The notes: generated by a model from the letters alone, not told the origin. A DNA stretch of 64,000 bases from Acetivibrio cellulolyticus CD2 (GCF_000179595.2 NZ_JH556659.1:285456-349455); one strand, 5' to 3'; positions 34,411 through 43,329 are shown, counted from the stretch's first letter. Made by a program: numbers and translations.

Positions 34411-35304
34411 ATGGATTTCAATTCAATTCTAAAATTTGTGTGGCAGGATGCATTATTTAGTTTTATTATTATAGCTATAAGCTTTTGTTTAGGATGGGTT
34501 CTTTATGACAAGGTAATTCTCCGTAAAATAAAATTAAGTGAAGCATTATTTGATAAAGATAATTTTGCAGCTTGGGTGGAGTTCATCGGGGCCTTTATCT
34601 TCCCAGCTCTTTACCTTGCTGCTAAAGCAGTTTCCGGTTCGGTAAGTGATAACATCTGGATAGATCTTTTAGTGAGCGGTGTTTATGCTGTTTCATATGT
34701 TGTTATGTTTGCAGTACTTCGCTTATTATCAGGAAAGATTGTAAAATTTATTGGTACGGAAGACAGCCATGGCAAGGTTGAGCTAAACAATGAAATTTAT
34801 GTTCAGAAGAATGTTGCTGCATCATTGTTTTCCGTTGCTTTGTCAGTTATATTTGCAAACATAGTAACTTTTCTCGATGTACTACCGCAATATTTCCCCA
34901 TATCAGTACTAAAAATGCTTGGAATATTTGTTCTTACAACACTGGCAATCATAGTTTATTTTGTAATTTTAAGAAGAAGAACTACGCTTTTTAAAGAGTT
35001 ATTTGTGGATAACAATATCGCTGCCGGTATTCATTTTGTTGGATTTGTATTTGCAATACAGACTATTTTGTGTAATATTTTTACCTATGGTGATGAATTC
35101 GATTTTACACTTGCTTTAGTTATGAGCCTTGCTGCTTTAACCTTATTTGGAATAATATCATTCGTTCTAAAATCAATTTTTTGTAAGATAGTTAAAATTG
35201 GCCTTTATAAGGAGATATTCGAAGAAAACAATAAAGGTGCAGCATTAGGACAAATAGCATTATATATAGGTGTTGCGAATATCATTGTTAATTTCTTAAA
35301 ATGA
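34411..35304 (+). CDS. DUF350 family membrane protein (duplicated domain)
   Basis: 297 residues, start after AGGAGG. Eight or so transmembrane helices in repeated units, each preceded by a DN-x-AA-type turn (FDKDNFAAWVEFIGAFIFPA; VDNNIAAGIHFVGFVFAIQT; EENNKGAALGQIALYIG), which is the DUF350/YjfL pattern in tandem. In other bacteria the family is linked to envelope stress loci; its biochemical role is unknown. It closes a three-gene run with the Ser-rich protein and a hypothetical protein. Confidence 0.78.
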   Translation: MDFNSILKFVWQDALFSFIIIAISFCLGWVLYDKVILRKIKLSEALFDKDNFAAWVEFIGAFIFPALYLAAKAVSGSVSDNIWIDLLVSGVYAVSYVVMFAVLRLLSGKIVKFIGTEDSHGKVELNNEIYVQKNVAASLFSVALSVIFANIVTFLDVLPQYFPISVLKMLGIFVLTTLAIIVYFVILRRRTTLFKELFVDNNIAAGIHFVGFVFAIQTILCNIFTYGDEFDFTLALVMSLAALTLFGIISFVLKSIFCKIVKIGLYKEIFEENNKGAALGQIALYIGVANIIVNFLK

Positions 35305-35522
35305 TGTGATTTCCAATGGTGGGAATGATTCCTATTGTAATAAGCAGAAATATGTGGAGTTTAGTAAGAAAAACAAATATCTGAGGCTGTGAGGAGTGTT
35401 TTCTAATTTATTCCTCACAGTCCTATGAAGTCAATACTACTAATGACAAATCTCAACTTTCTGCTTCATATCTTTGTTAAGGGTTATTTTATCATATTTA
35501 AAACTAAATATTCAAAGCTATT

Positions 35523-35939
35523 CTACCTATGTTTATTATAGATCTCAAAGGCATAATTCCCTATATCTCTTGAAGAATTTGGGTTAGCGAGTATTTCTTC
35601 TATAATCTTTAATAAATCATATTCTTTATATTTCTTTTGCCCTGTGTTCAAAATTCTGTTTAGCATAGTAAGTGTAAATTTTGTTGGTTTTCTTCTTAAT
35701 GAATTTATTAATTCTTCCTCATAACCTATAGAATCCTCAAGAGTATGAACAATAGTCCACATTGTCTCATTGTAGTTATTTGGATACCGCTCAAACACTT
35801 TATACATTGACTCAAAAGCAGGCATAGCATCATTAACATCTAACAGTTCAGCAAGTATATTATCTATTTCGATAAAGCTCCCGCCTTCAGGTGTAAATAC
35901 ATCTAATCTTTTTATAACCCTGTTAACTATTTTATCCAT
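35523..35939 (-). CDS. Hypothetical small protein
   Basis: 138 residues from ATG 35939, six bases after AGGGGG; a TTG two codons earlier is inside that spacing. All-helical in appearance (MYKVFERYPNNYNETMWTIV; SLRRKPTKFTLTMLNRIL), no signal or membrane segment. It looks like the small helical immunity-type proteins scattered in Firmicutes, but no toxin gene is adjacent, so this is only an impression. Confidence 0.6.
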   Translation of the reverse strand: MDKIVNRVIKRLDVFTPEGGSFIEIDNILAELLDVNDAMPAFESMYKVFERYPNNYNETMWTIVHTLEDSIGYEEELINSLRRKPTKFTLTMLNRILNTGQKKYKEYDLLKIIEEILANPNSSRDIGNYAFEIYNKHR

Positions 35940-36032
35940 ATTCAACCCCCTTCATTTAGCGCTAACTTTATATCCCAGTAACATAAAAAGCTTATCCATA
36001 AAACAATCTTCTTCCAATTTGCTCTTCTTAAC

Positions 36033-36593
36033 TTAATCATTCAACTTTTCCTTTTTAGGATTAGATTTTCTATAATAAAAATATGTATCACTTACCATAT
36101 TGGCTTGTTTATGTCCGATAGGAATTCTTTTTTCAAACAATTCAAATCCGCATTTTTCTGCCAAATTATGAGATGGTACATTTTCTTTATCAATTGTCAA
36201 AATTAAATACGGAACATCTGAATTTGTAAAACACCAGTCTACCAAAGCAGAAGTAGCTTCACTTCCATAACCTTGTTTATAATAATCATTAGAAATAAAG
36301 TAGGCAACTTCTACTTCATTTAATGAATCCTCTAATCCCATTCCTACCATACCAATCATTTTATCCGTATCTTTTAATGCAACAACATATCTCTTGTTCT
36401 CATAGATATCAGTTGAATTTTTCTGTGTTTGATGCCAATCGATATACCCGTAGTAAGATTCAGGAGAACTACCAGCTTCAGACCAATCTCTCATAAATCG
36501 CACAATGTTTTCTTGTCTAACTATCTTAAACAGGTCTTCTGCATCTCTTCTTTCAAAGTCTCTTATTATTAGTCTGTTTGTTTCTATTCTCAT
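36033..36593 (-). CDS. GNAT family N-acetyltransferase (RimJ/RimL-like)
   Basis: 186 residues, GGAGG ten bases before the ATG. It opens MRIETNRLIIRDFERRDAED and has the acetyl-CoA-binding turn YYKQGYGSEATSALVDWCF and VPSHNLAEKCGFELFEKR, typical of the RimJ/RimL group that acetylates N-termini or small amines. Acceptor unknown. Confidence 0.88.
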   Translation of the reverse strand: MRIETNRLIIRDFERRDAEDLFKIVRQENIVRFMRDWSEAGSSPESYYGYIDWHQTQKNSTDIYENKRYVVALKDTDKMIGMVGMGLEDSLNEVEVAYFISNDYYKQGYGSEATSALVDWCFTNSDVPYLILTIDKENVPSHNLAEKCGFELFEKRIPIGHKQANMVSDTYFYYRKSNPKKEKLND

Positions 36594-36700
36594 TATCTTA
36601 AATCCTCCAATTTTAGGTTCTTATCATATAAAATGCATAAGTGAATTAACTAAATCTTTAAAGCCTGATTTCAAAACCGGCCCAAGGATGCGCCGTCTTC

Positions 36701-37009
36701 CTATTCAAATACCGGTCTCATAAAACTTCTCTCATAACTTATAATACATCTTGTTTTTTCTGCATATTCAAATGCTACCTGACAATCTTTATCTGTAAGA
36801 ATATTTTTACGATACTCCTCATATTTGGCAAGGTCTGGGAAACTAAATAAAGCATAAGCTATATTATTTGCTCCTTCATATGGCATGAAATATCCATGAT
36901 GTACTCCACCCATTCTATTAACAATAGTTATCCATATCTTACCATATTCTTCGAATTCCTTTGATTTGTAAGGGTCTATTATATACTTTAAGTAACAAGT
37001 TACCATCAT
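36701..37009 (-). CDS. NIPSNAP family protein
   Basis: 102 residues, start after AAGAGGTGCAATG. A ferredoxin-like alpha/beta barrel of the NIPSNAP type is suggested by MMVTCYLKYIIDPYKSKEFE, MGGVHHGYFMPYEGANNIAY and RSFMRPVFE. Function of bacterial members is not established. It follows the small membrane protein gene by 36 bp on the same strand. Confidence 0.75.
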   Translation of the reverse strand: MMVTCYLKYIIDPYKSKEFEEYGKIWITIVNRMGGVHHGYFMPYEGANNIAYALFSFPDLAKYEEYRKNILTDKDCQVAFEYAEKTRCIISYERSFMRPVFE

Positions 37010-37045
37010 TGCACCTCTTGATTCAAATTTTGTACTAAGTAAAAT

Positions 37046-37282
37046 TTACTTTTGACCAAACCCAAATACATTAACTACAAACCCAATTACTATTAAAGCA
37101 ACACCTGTCAAAAATAAAAAAATATTTTCATTAGAACCAATAAAAATGGTTATTAATACCGCTCCTATAATAGTGATTTCTATCCCTAGGAGCATTAACT
37201 GGGTAGAAGTTTTGCCTATTTCTAGTTTACCTAGAATGACTATTGTTAAAAATGCTGCAATGATAGCAACTGCAATTTCCAT
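37046..37282 (-). CDS. Small membrane protein, unknown
   Basis: 78 residues, start after AAGGGAAGGTG. Three hydrophobic segments (IAVAIIAAFLTIVIL; LMLLGIEITIIGAVLITIFI; IFLFLTGVALIVIGFVVNVF) cover most of it. No recognised family. Likely cotranscribed with the NIPSNAP gene. Confidence 0.6.
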   Translation of the reverse strand: MEIAVAIIAAFLTIVILGKLEIGKTSTQLMLLGIEITIIGAVLITIFIGSNENIFLFLTGVALIVIGFVVNVFGFGQK

Positions 37283-37425
37283 GACTAAACACCTTCCCTA
37301 AAATAGATCTACTAATATTATACCGCAAAAATATACGCTCGATAGCCACTCGTACCTAAGATAAAAGGAAAAAGGTCTTCTAAATCAACATGTGAAAAAC
37401 CTGTCCAAGAATTAGAGCCCCTTAA

Positions 37426-37977
37426 TTAGAATCTATTACTAACTGTCTCAATTGAGTATATAGCATCTTTACACAAAGAGTATTCAACCTTTGACTTCAT
37501 TAACTCAATAAGTGTTGGGAAACCTATATAATGCATATGAACTTTAATCTTTGTTTTATCAGTTATCAACGCCAGTTCAAGCATTGATTTACTGAAGCCC
37601 ACTTTCTTTATGTCATTCCACATAATTACTTTTTGCTTTCCTGTTATACCAATATACGTTATCTTTTCTTCGTTAGCCTCAATTTTAACTCTTTTTGCAA
37701 CTAAAACTAGTGGCACACTTAAGCCTAGAAATAATAAGACAAGGCCGATAACAATAAATAAATCTTGGTTTGATTTCACAGTTCCTAAACTTGCAATAAT
37801 ACCAATTATAGCGGTAAAAGCTATACCAATATATCCAATAATCGCATAAGCTTTGTTCATTTTTAGAATAATAGTACCTTCCTCATTGATGATTGGCTGT
37901 TTTTTAGAACTTGCTAATAAGTACTTCATCAAAACAGAAACAACTACAACAATTATCACAGTGCTAATATAATTCAC
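37426..37977 (-). CDS. Membrane protein with PH-like C-terminal domain
   Basis: 183 residues from GTG 37977 after GGAGGGG. An N-terminal helix, a two-helix membrane hairpin (AIIGYIGIAFTAIIGIIA; LFIVIGLVLLFLGLSVPL), then a beta-rich domain (KITYIGITGKQKVIMWNDIK, KKVGFSKSMLELALI) of the bacterial PH-like type found in small Firmicutes membrane proteins. Function unknown. Confidence 0.65.
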   Translation of the reverse strand: MNYISTVIIVVVVSVLMKYLLASSKKQPIINEEGTIILKMNKAYAIIGYIGIAFTAIIGIIASLGTVKSNQDLFIVIGLVLLFLGLSVPLVLVAKRVKIEANEEKITYIGITGKQKVIMWNDIKKVGFSKSMLELALITDKTKIKVHMHYIGFPTLIELMKSKVEYSLCKDAIYSIETVSNRF

Positions 37978-38222
37978 TTTGACCCCTCCAACCTTTTATC
38001 AATCTTTATACAATTATACCAAAAAGACACTAATTGTAAAACCTTGTTTTTTCAAGGTTATATTATTAATTTTACTATTGAGCATTGCTACGTAACAGGG
38101 GTTTCATATTGATATACCTTATTTAGAAGTATAATAAAATAATTAAGATAATTCATTAGTTGATTATAGTATAATGTGTATATATAAACAAAAATGAACG
38201 ATTAGAGAATGGGGGATTTTGA

Positions 38223-38837
38223 ATGGGACTTCTTCGTGAAATATTTGGACCAAGCAGAAAGGAAATTTGGCAGGTGCTATCGGAGCAAATGGGCAGTGAA
38301 TATATTGAGGGAGGCTTTTTTTCAGGGGATAAAGTAGTTGCACATGTAAAGGAATGGATTGTAACTATGGATACATATACAGTATCAACTGGTAAATCCA
38401 GTGTAACATATACCAGGATTAGGGCGCCCTATGTAAATAAGGACGGATTCAGATTCAAAATATACAGAAGTGGGGCGTTTAGTGAAATTGGGGCGTTCCT
38501 GGGGATGCAGGATGTTGAAGTGGGATTTGAAGAGTTTGACAGAGAGTTTGTTATAAAAGGAAATGACGAACAAAAGTTAAAAGATTTGTTTTTAAATACA
38601 CAGATAAGGAGTCTTATTGAAATTCAACCAAGATTCCATCTTGAAGTAAAGGATGATGAAGGCTGGTTTGGAGCTGGTTTTCCAGATGGAGTTGATGAAT
38701 TGTATTTTTTGGTTCCAGGGGTTATAAAGGATATAGATTTGCTAAAAGCTCTTTTTGAGGTGTATTCAGAGATACTGAATCAATTATGCATTATAGGCTC
38801 GGCATACGAAAGCGATCCTGGAGTCACGTTAAAATGA
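38223..38837 (+). CDS. Hypothetical cytosolic protein
   Basis: 204 residues, start after GGGGGATTTTGA. No signal or membrane segments. Beta-rich middle with FEEFDREFVIKGNDEQKLKD and LNTQIRSLIEIQPRFHLEVK, which recalls DUF3137-type proteins in a general way only. It stands alone upstream of the thiamine operon. Confidence 0.6.
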   Translation: MGLLREIFGPSRKEIWQVLSEQMGSEYIEGGFFSGDKVVAHVKEWIVTMDTYTVSTGKSSVTYTRIRAPYVNKDGFRFKIYRSGAFSEIGAFLGMQDVEVGFEEFDREFVIKGNDEQKLKDLFLNTQIRSLIEIQPRFHLEVKDDEGWFGAGFPDGVDELYFLVPGVIKDIDLLKALFEVYSEILNQLCIIGSAYESDPGVTLK

Positions 38838-38857
38838 GGAGTTCTACTCTAATACAT

Positions 38858-38887
38858 TTGACAACTTGTGTTAACTTGTGCTAAAAT
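38858..38887 (+). promoter_or_regulatory. Predicted promoter of the thiamine operon
   Basis: TTGACA (38858-38863), 18 bases, TAAAAT (38882-38887), directly upstream of the TPP riboswitch. Confidence 0.6.
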
Positions 38888-38909
38888 ACATCAACATAAT
38901 AAAAAATGG

Positions 38910-38998
38910 ACAGGGGAGCTTGTGTAGCAGGCTGAGAGGAAGTTAGCAACTTCGACCCTTACACCTGATTTGGGTAATGCCAACGTAGGAAGTAGTAC
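38910..38998 (+). ncRNA. TPP riboswitch (THI element)
   Basis: The conserved blocks are all present in order: GGGGAGC, GGCTGAGAGGA (38930-38940), GACCCTT, ACACCTGATTTGGGTAATGC (38961-38980) and CAACGTAGGAAG. It precedes thiM-thiE-thiD and should shut them off when thiamine pyrophosphate is bound. Confidence 0.95.
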
Positions 38999-39010
38999 AA
39001 TTGCGTATTT

Positions 39011-39046
39011 GCGGGAAATGCCTAATGGTGTTTCCTGCTTTTTGTT
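39011..39046 (+). terminator. Riboswitch expression-platform terminator
   Basis: GCGGGAAA (39011-39018) pairs with TTTCCTGC (39031-39038), followed by TTTTTGTTTT. It lies just after the TPP aptamer and is the likely off-state terminator. Confidence 0.8.
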
Positions 39047-39092
39047 TTCCTGTTCATGAAGTAAAGGGGATGGAATTTTTGAAAGAGATTAA

Positions 39093-39179
39093 GTATTTGA
39101 TCATGGAGTGATATGGTTTGGCGCAGCGGTATCTATTATGATTATTGCTGCTGTACTTTGTATTATTGTGAATAAATAA
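39093..39179 (+). pseudogene. Remnant of a CytX-like HMP/thiazole transporter
   Basis: Between riboswitch and thiM, one frame reads GVIWFGAAVSIMIIAAVLCI then IVNK and stop. WFGAAVSI is the N-terminal signature of CytX-type permeases of thiamine operons (WFGAAVSIAEILTG). The rest of the ~400-residue permease is missing, with the signature apparently joined to a late hydrophobic stretch, as after an internal deletion. It could alternatively be translated as a 23-residue membrane peptide from GTG 39108. Confidence 0.5.
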
Positions 39180-39200
39180 AACTAACTGGAGGGGAAAAGC

Positions 39201-40025
39201 ATGTTTAATGAAATGCTTGAAAATATTAAGAAGACACATCCGCTTGTGCATTGTATAACCAATTATGTTACAGTGAACGACTGTGCCAACATTTTGATTG
39301 CCTGTGGCGGTTCTCCAATTATGTCGGACGATACGGGTGAAGTTGAAGAGATTACTTCTATTTGCGGCGGCCTGGACTTAAACATCGGAACACTTAATAA
39401 GAACACCATTCCGTCTATGTTTTTGGCTGGAAAGCGGTCAAATGCGCTGGGGCATCCTGTCATTCTTGATCCTGTAGGAGCAGGAGCATCAAATCTTCGC
39501 ACTGAGACAGCGCAAAAGCTGCTGGACGAGGTGAAATTCACTGCGATCCGCGGGAATATTTCAGAAATTAAAGCGCTTTCACAGGGAAAAGGAACAACAA
39601 GGGGTGTTGATGCTGATGTTGCAGATACTGTAACAGACGAGACTCTTGAAGGTGCAGTTGCTTTTGCAAAGGCATTTTCAAAAAAGACAGGTGCAGTGAT
39701 AGCAATTACAGGTGCAATTGATATTGTAGCAGATGAAAAAAATGCTTACATTATCCGAAACGGTAATTCGATGCTGGCACAAATTACTGGAAGTGGCTGC
39801 ATGCTGACAGCAATGACAGGAGCATATTTGGTTGCCAATCCAGGCAGAGTACTCGAAGCAACTGCTGCAGCAGTATGTGCAATGGGACTTTGTGGTGAAT
39901 TGGCTTTTGAAAGGTTGGAAAAAATCGGCGGTGGAAATTCTACATACAGAAATTATTTGATTGATGCGGTTTACAGCCTTGATGGTGAAACTTTGATGCG
40001 AGGTGCTAAATATGAAATTAAGTAA
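39201..40025 (+). CDS. thiM: Hydroxyethylthiazole kinase
   Basis: 274 residues, start after GGAGGGGAAAAGC. It phosphorylates the thiazole moiety for thiamine salvage. Family motifs: VHCITNYVTVNDCANILIAC, GGSPIMSDD, HPVILDPVGAGASNLRTE, IRGNISEIKAL and the anion-hole Cys in QITGSGCMLTAMTGAYL. First intact gene behind the TPP riboswitch; its end overlaps thiE by 14 bases. Confidence 0.95.
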   Translation: MFNEMLENIKKTHPLVHCITNYVTVNDCANILIACGGSPIMSDDTGEVEEITSICGGLDLNIGTLNKNTIPSMFLAGKRSNALGHPVILDPVGAGASNLRTETAQKLLDEVKFTAIRGNISEIKALSQGKGTTRGVDADVADTVTDETLEGAVAFAKAFSKKTGAVIAITGAIDIVADEKNAYIIRNGNSMLAQITGSGCMLTAMTGAYLVANPGRVLEATAAAVCAMGLCGELAFERLEKIGGGNSTYRNYLIDAVYSLDGETLMRGAKYEIK

Positions 40026-40680
40026 ACAAGCAATGCTTTTGTATGTAGTGACAGACCGTGCATGGCTTGGTGAGCATACTCTTGCTGAACAGGTAGAAAA
40101 AGCATTAAAAGGTGGTGCAACCTTTATTCAACTACGAGAAAAGGAGTTGGATTACGATTCCTTTTTGGCTGAAGCCAAAGAAATCAAAGTGCTATGTGAA
40201 CGCTATCACATTCCGTTTGTCATCAATGACAATGTAAATGTGGCAATTGCATGTAATGCTGACGGCGTACATATAGGACAAAGCGATATGGAAGCTAGGA
40301 ATGTGCGTGAAATGCTGGGGGAAGGCAAAATTATCGGAGTTTCTGCACAGACTGTGGAGCAGGCAATTCTTGCTGAACAGCATGGAGCAGATTACATCGG
40401 TGTTGGGGCGGTGTTTTCTACCTCAACAAAATCTGATGCAGATGCGGTTTCTCAGGAAACACTGAAAGCAATTTGCAATTGTGTAAATATACCGGTGGTT
40501 GCAATCGGTGGAATTGGTGCACATAATATTTTGGAGCTTTCGGGAACAGGTATTGACGGGGTTGCGGTTATTTCTGCTGTTTTTGCACAACCGGATATCA
40601 GGGGAGCAGCGGAAGAACTTCTAAGGCTTTCAGAGAAAATGGTGAAATACGAAAATAAAAGCACGGCTAAGGAAAAATAA
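40012..40680 (+). CDS. thiE: Thiamine-phosphate synthase
   Basis: 222 residues from ATG 40012; the open frame begins at 40003 but the GAGGTG box fits the ATG. It joins HMP-PP with thiazole phosphate. TIM-barrel motifs: FIQLREKELDYDSFLAEAKE, PFVINDNVNVAIACNADGVH, VGAVFSTSTKSDA and VVAIGGIGAHNILEL. It overlaps thiM and is followed by thiD after 14 bp. Confidence 0.95.
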   Translation: MKLSKQAMLLYVVTDRAWLGEHTLAEQVEKALKGGATFIQLREKELDYDSFLAEAKEIKVLCERYHIPFVINDNVNVAIACNADGVHIGQSDMEARNVREMLGEGKIIGVSAQTVEQAILAEQHGADYIGVGAVFSTSTKSDADAVSQETLKAICNCVNIPVVAIGGIGAHNILELSGTGIDGVAVISAVFAQPDIRGAAEELLRLSEKMVKYENKSTAKEK

Positions 40681-40694
40681 ATAAGGAGATTCGA

Positions 40695-41480
40695 ATGATG
40701 ATAAAGAAAGTATTAACCATTGCTGGCTCTGACTGTAGCGGCGGAGCTGGTATTCAGGCAGATATAAAAACAATTACAGTGCATAGGATGTATGCGATGA
40801 GTGCAATCACTGCGTTGACCGCACAAAATACAACAGGCGTCTACGGAGTTTTGGAGGCAACTCCTGAATTTGTTGCTCAGCAGATTGACTGCATATTTTC
40901 AGACATTCGTCCTGATGCAGTTAAAATAGGAATGGTTTCAAACAGCCGGATTATTGAAGTTATTGCAAACAAGCTGATTGAGTATAATGCAGAAAACATT
41001 GTTGTTGACCCCGTTATGGTTGCTACAAGCGGCAGCCGCCTTCTCTGTGACGAAGCGATGGAGACACTGATTACAAAACTGCTTCCTCTCGGTACAGTTA
41101 TCACACCTAATATTCCGGAGGCGGAAACACTATGTGGCTTTAAGATTCAGAACGGATCTGATATGATAAAGGCTGCAGAAAAGATTTCGAATATGGTAAG
41201 CGGTGGAATACTGATTAAAGGTGGACATTTTGAAAGTACTGCCGATGATTTACTATATATTGGCGGGAAAACTCATTGGTTTAAAGCTGAACGCGTGAAC
41301 AACCCTAATGCGCATGGAACAGGATGCACATTATCATCTGCTATCGCCTGCAATCTCGCTGATGGCTATACTTTAGAGCAAAGTGTTGAAAATGCAAAAA
41401 GGTATATTACAGGTGCACTCAAGGCGGAACTGAATCTTGGGGAGGGCAGCGGACCTCTAAAGCATACATACAATATATAA
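40695..41480 (+). CDS. thiD: Hydroxymethylpyrimidine (phosphate) kinase
   Basis: 261 residues, start after AAGGAGATTCG. Ribokinase-fold HMP/HMP-P kinase: LTIAGSDCSGGAGIQADIKT, MYAMSAITALTAQNT, VVDPVMVATSG, TPNIPEAETL and NAHGTGCTLSSAIA. It supplies HMP-PP to thiE. With thiM and thiE it makes a salvage set; the de novo genes thiC, thiG and others are not in the window. Confidence 0.95.
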   Translation: MMIKKVLTIAGSDCSGGAGIQADIKTITVHRMYAMSAITALTAQNTTGVYGVLEATPEFVAQQIDCIFSDIRPDAVKIGMVSNSRIIEVIANKLIEYNAENIVVDPVMVATSGSRLLCDEAMETLITKLLPLGTVITPNIPEAETLCGFKIQNGSDMIKAAEKISNMVSGGILIKGGHFESTADDLLYIGGKTHWFKAERVNNPNAHGTGCTLSSAIACNLADGYTLEQSVENAKRYITGALKAELNLGEGSGPLKHTYNI

Positions 41481-41535
41481 CTAGCATGACAAAGAAGTTT
41501 TTGAATGGTCCGTATATAAATCACATTTTAAATCT

Positions 41536-41563
41536 GCCGGGATCATACTGCCCGGCTTCCTTT
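41536..41563 (+). terminator. Terminator of the thiamine operon
   Basis: GCCGGG (41536-41541) pairs with CCCGGC (41551-41556), followed by TTCCTTT. Confidence 0.7.
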
Positions 41564-41666
41564 ATGCCCGAAATTACTGTTTTGAGCATTTAGCAAGAAA
41601 CCCAAACTAGAAAGTGGAAATATCTGCATAAAATCCCCACAATGCAGTTTGGGATTAGATTACAAG

Positions 41667-41692
41667 CAAAAGTTCTGCGTGCAGAACTTTTT
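41667..41692 (-). terminator. Terminator of the parB-like gene
   Basis: AAAAGTTCTGC and GCAGAACTTTT form an 11-bp stem with a two-base loop; on the minus strand it overlaps the stop codon and ends in TTTT. Confidence 0.7.
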
Positions 41693-42455
41693 ATCCTAAA
41701 TTATACCTATTCACAAATTCATTTATCGCAGTACTTAACTGTGCAAGCTGATTTTTAAGGTTTTCTTTTTCTTCATCACTAGAAATAACAATGTTTGACT
41801 TGCTTAGTTTCCCGGTCAAACTTTTTATAAAACCAAGAGCCAGTTTATAGTTTTCCTTCCCATCTTTTTCGGCATCTTTGGGTTCTTCTGTTTCAGGCTT
41901 GTAATTTGTCAGCTTGTTATATGCGTTAATTTGGCCTTCTTCACTCCGCATTCTTGCGATTTTTACAAGTTCTCGTTTGGCTAACTCAGGGTTTGCTTTG
42001 TACCTTTCCTTGATAGTGTCGGACAGTTTGTTTATACTAAGTGTTTCACTGATGGTATTTGGGGCTTTGTTAAAAACCTCTGATAGTTTTTCATTTGAAT
42101 ACTTGTATTTGTCTTTTAAACGCTGGAACGCTTCTGCTTCTTCTAATGGAGTTAAATCCTGCCTTAAAATGTTTTCAACCAAGGCTACTTTATCTGCCTC
42201 GTTTCCGTCAATAACAATGGCTGGAATCTCGCTTAACTGAGCTTTTTTGGCTGCTTGATATCGTCTTTCTCCTGCTACTATTATTTTTTGACCACTTTCA
42301 TTTACATAGTAGATTATGGGCTGCAATACACCATATTGTTTTATGGATTCTGCCAGCTCACTAAGTGCTGTTTCATCAAAATACTTTCTAGGCTGGTTTG
42401 GGTCAGGCTGAAACTCTGCAATTGGCGTTTTTAACTGTGAAATATCATTTGGCAT
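41691..42455 (-). CDS. ParB/Spo0J-family partition protein, orphan
   Basis: 254 residues from ATG 42455 after GAGGAGTTGATACC; the frame is open to 42509 without a binding site. ParB N-terminal domain: FQPDPNQPRKYFDETALSEL, GQKIIVAGERRYQAAKKAQ (the CTP-binding GERR box) and ALVENILRQDLTPLEEAEAF, then an HTH (SNEKLSEVFNKAPNTISETL). A Lys/Glu-rich C-terminus follows. ParB-type proteins bind parS-like DNA and slide as clamps. No parA gene is next to it, so this is an orphan, perhaps from a plasmid or integrated element. Confidence 0.88.
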   Translation of the reverse strand: MPNDISQLKTPIAEFQPDPNQPRKYFDETALSELAESIKQYGVLQPIIYYVNESGQKIIVAGERRYQAAKKAQLSEIPAIVIDGNEADKVALVENILRQDLTPLEEAEAFQRLKDKYKYSNEKLSEVFNKAPNTISETLSINKLSDTIKERYKANPELAKRELVKIARMRSEEGQINAYNKLTNYKPETEEPKDAEKDGKENYKLALGFIKSLTGKLSKSNIVISSDEEKENLKNQLAQLSTAINEFVNRYNLG

Positions 42456-43056
42456 GGTATCAACTCCTCGTAGTTTAATTATAAGAAGGTTATCGGATAC
42501 TTTTTCCAAATAATATATACCTGATTTAAGCTAGTGTATAAGTGTTTCTGCAAATCTGCTTTAAGCCACTCACGAAGCAAAATTCTGGGCAAACCAATCC
42601 CCCATTTTTGAAGGACTGACGAAGACATTCTTAAAGAATCTACACAGTGGCTTATAAGCATCTGATATGCAACCGCAAATAGACATTACAGTGTCAAGGC
42701 ACGAAGAGTATACAATAAAATCTTTATCGTATACTCTTCATGTCCCTGTTAGTAATTTAAGAGGCTTTACAATAGGGATATAGGTTATAGGTATAAGGAG
42801 TACTTGTTAGGTACGATATGTCACTTAATATTCAATTCATCTCGATAACCTTATCATCACTTTATGAAGAAAACAATTGACAACTATAGCACAAATTTAA
42901 AGACTGTAAGAAGACAATACCACTTGACAAGAAGTTATAAAATAATAAAATTGCGGTTGTCTTGAAAATATGGTATATTAACAATTGTAAAATGATATCA
43001 TTTATTTGATAGTGAATTCTATTATATAAAAGGTTATTATAGAGAGGACTGGAAAT
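42456..43056. other. 601-bp non-coding region around an accessory boundary
   Basis: I see no convincing gene here. It holds the parB promoter region, an 11-bp inverted repeat (42703-42739) and, just ahead of the nucleotide cluster, a perfect 14-bp palindrome AAATGATATCATTT (42990-43003) that could be an operator. Confidence 0.5.
42703..42739. repeat. 11-bp inverted repeat, possible regulatory or ParB site
   Basis: GAAGAGTATAC (42703-42713) and GTATACTCTTC (42729-42739) are exact complements separated by 15 bases. There is no T tail, so it is not a standard terminator. It lies about 250 bp upstream of the parB-like gene. Confidence 0.6.
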
Positions 43057-43329
43057 ATGATTGACCTTGAAAAGTTTATATCAAATGATATAAAAACCCA
43101 AGAACTAATTAGCAGTATTTTGAAACATAATAATGAAAATATTATGATGAAAATTAAAGAACTGAATAATTATTTATTTAAAGAGCTGTGCCTTAAAGAG
43201 TATTTGGATGAGTGTGAGCCAGAGTACTGTTCTTTTAGACTAAGCAATACATGTCCATATGTAGTAATAATTAAGTTAATGTATTCAAAATATAAGATAA
43301 ATCTTATAAAGGAAACAGTTAGTAATTAA
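43057..43329 (+). CDS. Hypothetical small protein at head of nucleotide cluster
   Basis: 90 residues, start after GAGAGGACTGGAAAT. Mostly helical, acidic, with five Cys-rich positions in the second half (CLKEYLDECEPEYCSF, NTCPY), which could bind a metal. No family recognised. It is 43 bp upstream of a P-loop kinase gene on the same strand and may be the first gene of that operon. Confidence 0.55.
   Translation: MIDLEKFISNDIKTQELISSILKHNNENIMMKIKELNNYLFKELCLKEYLDECEPEYCSFRLSNTCPYVVIIKLMYSKYKINLIKETVSN

Noticed and set aside
35387-35420. Hairpin CTGTGAGGA / TCCTCACAG between convergent genes
   Set aside because: Stem is good but no T run follows on either strand, so a terminator call is not supported.
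42479-42661. 60-residue minus-strand frame upstream of parB
   Set aside because: It overlaps the parB start region, lacks a ribosome binding site and matches no family I know.
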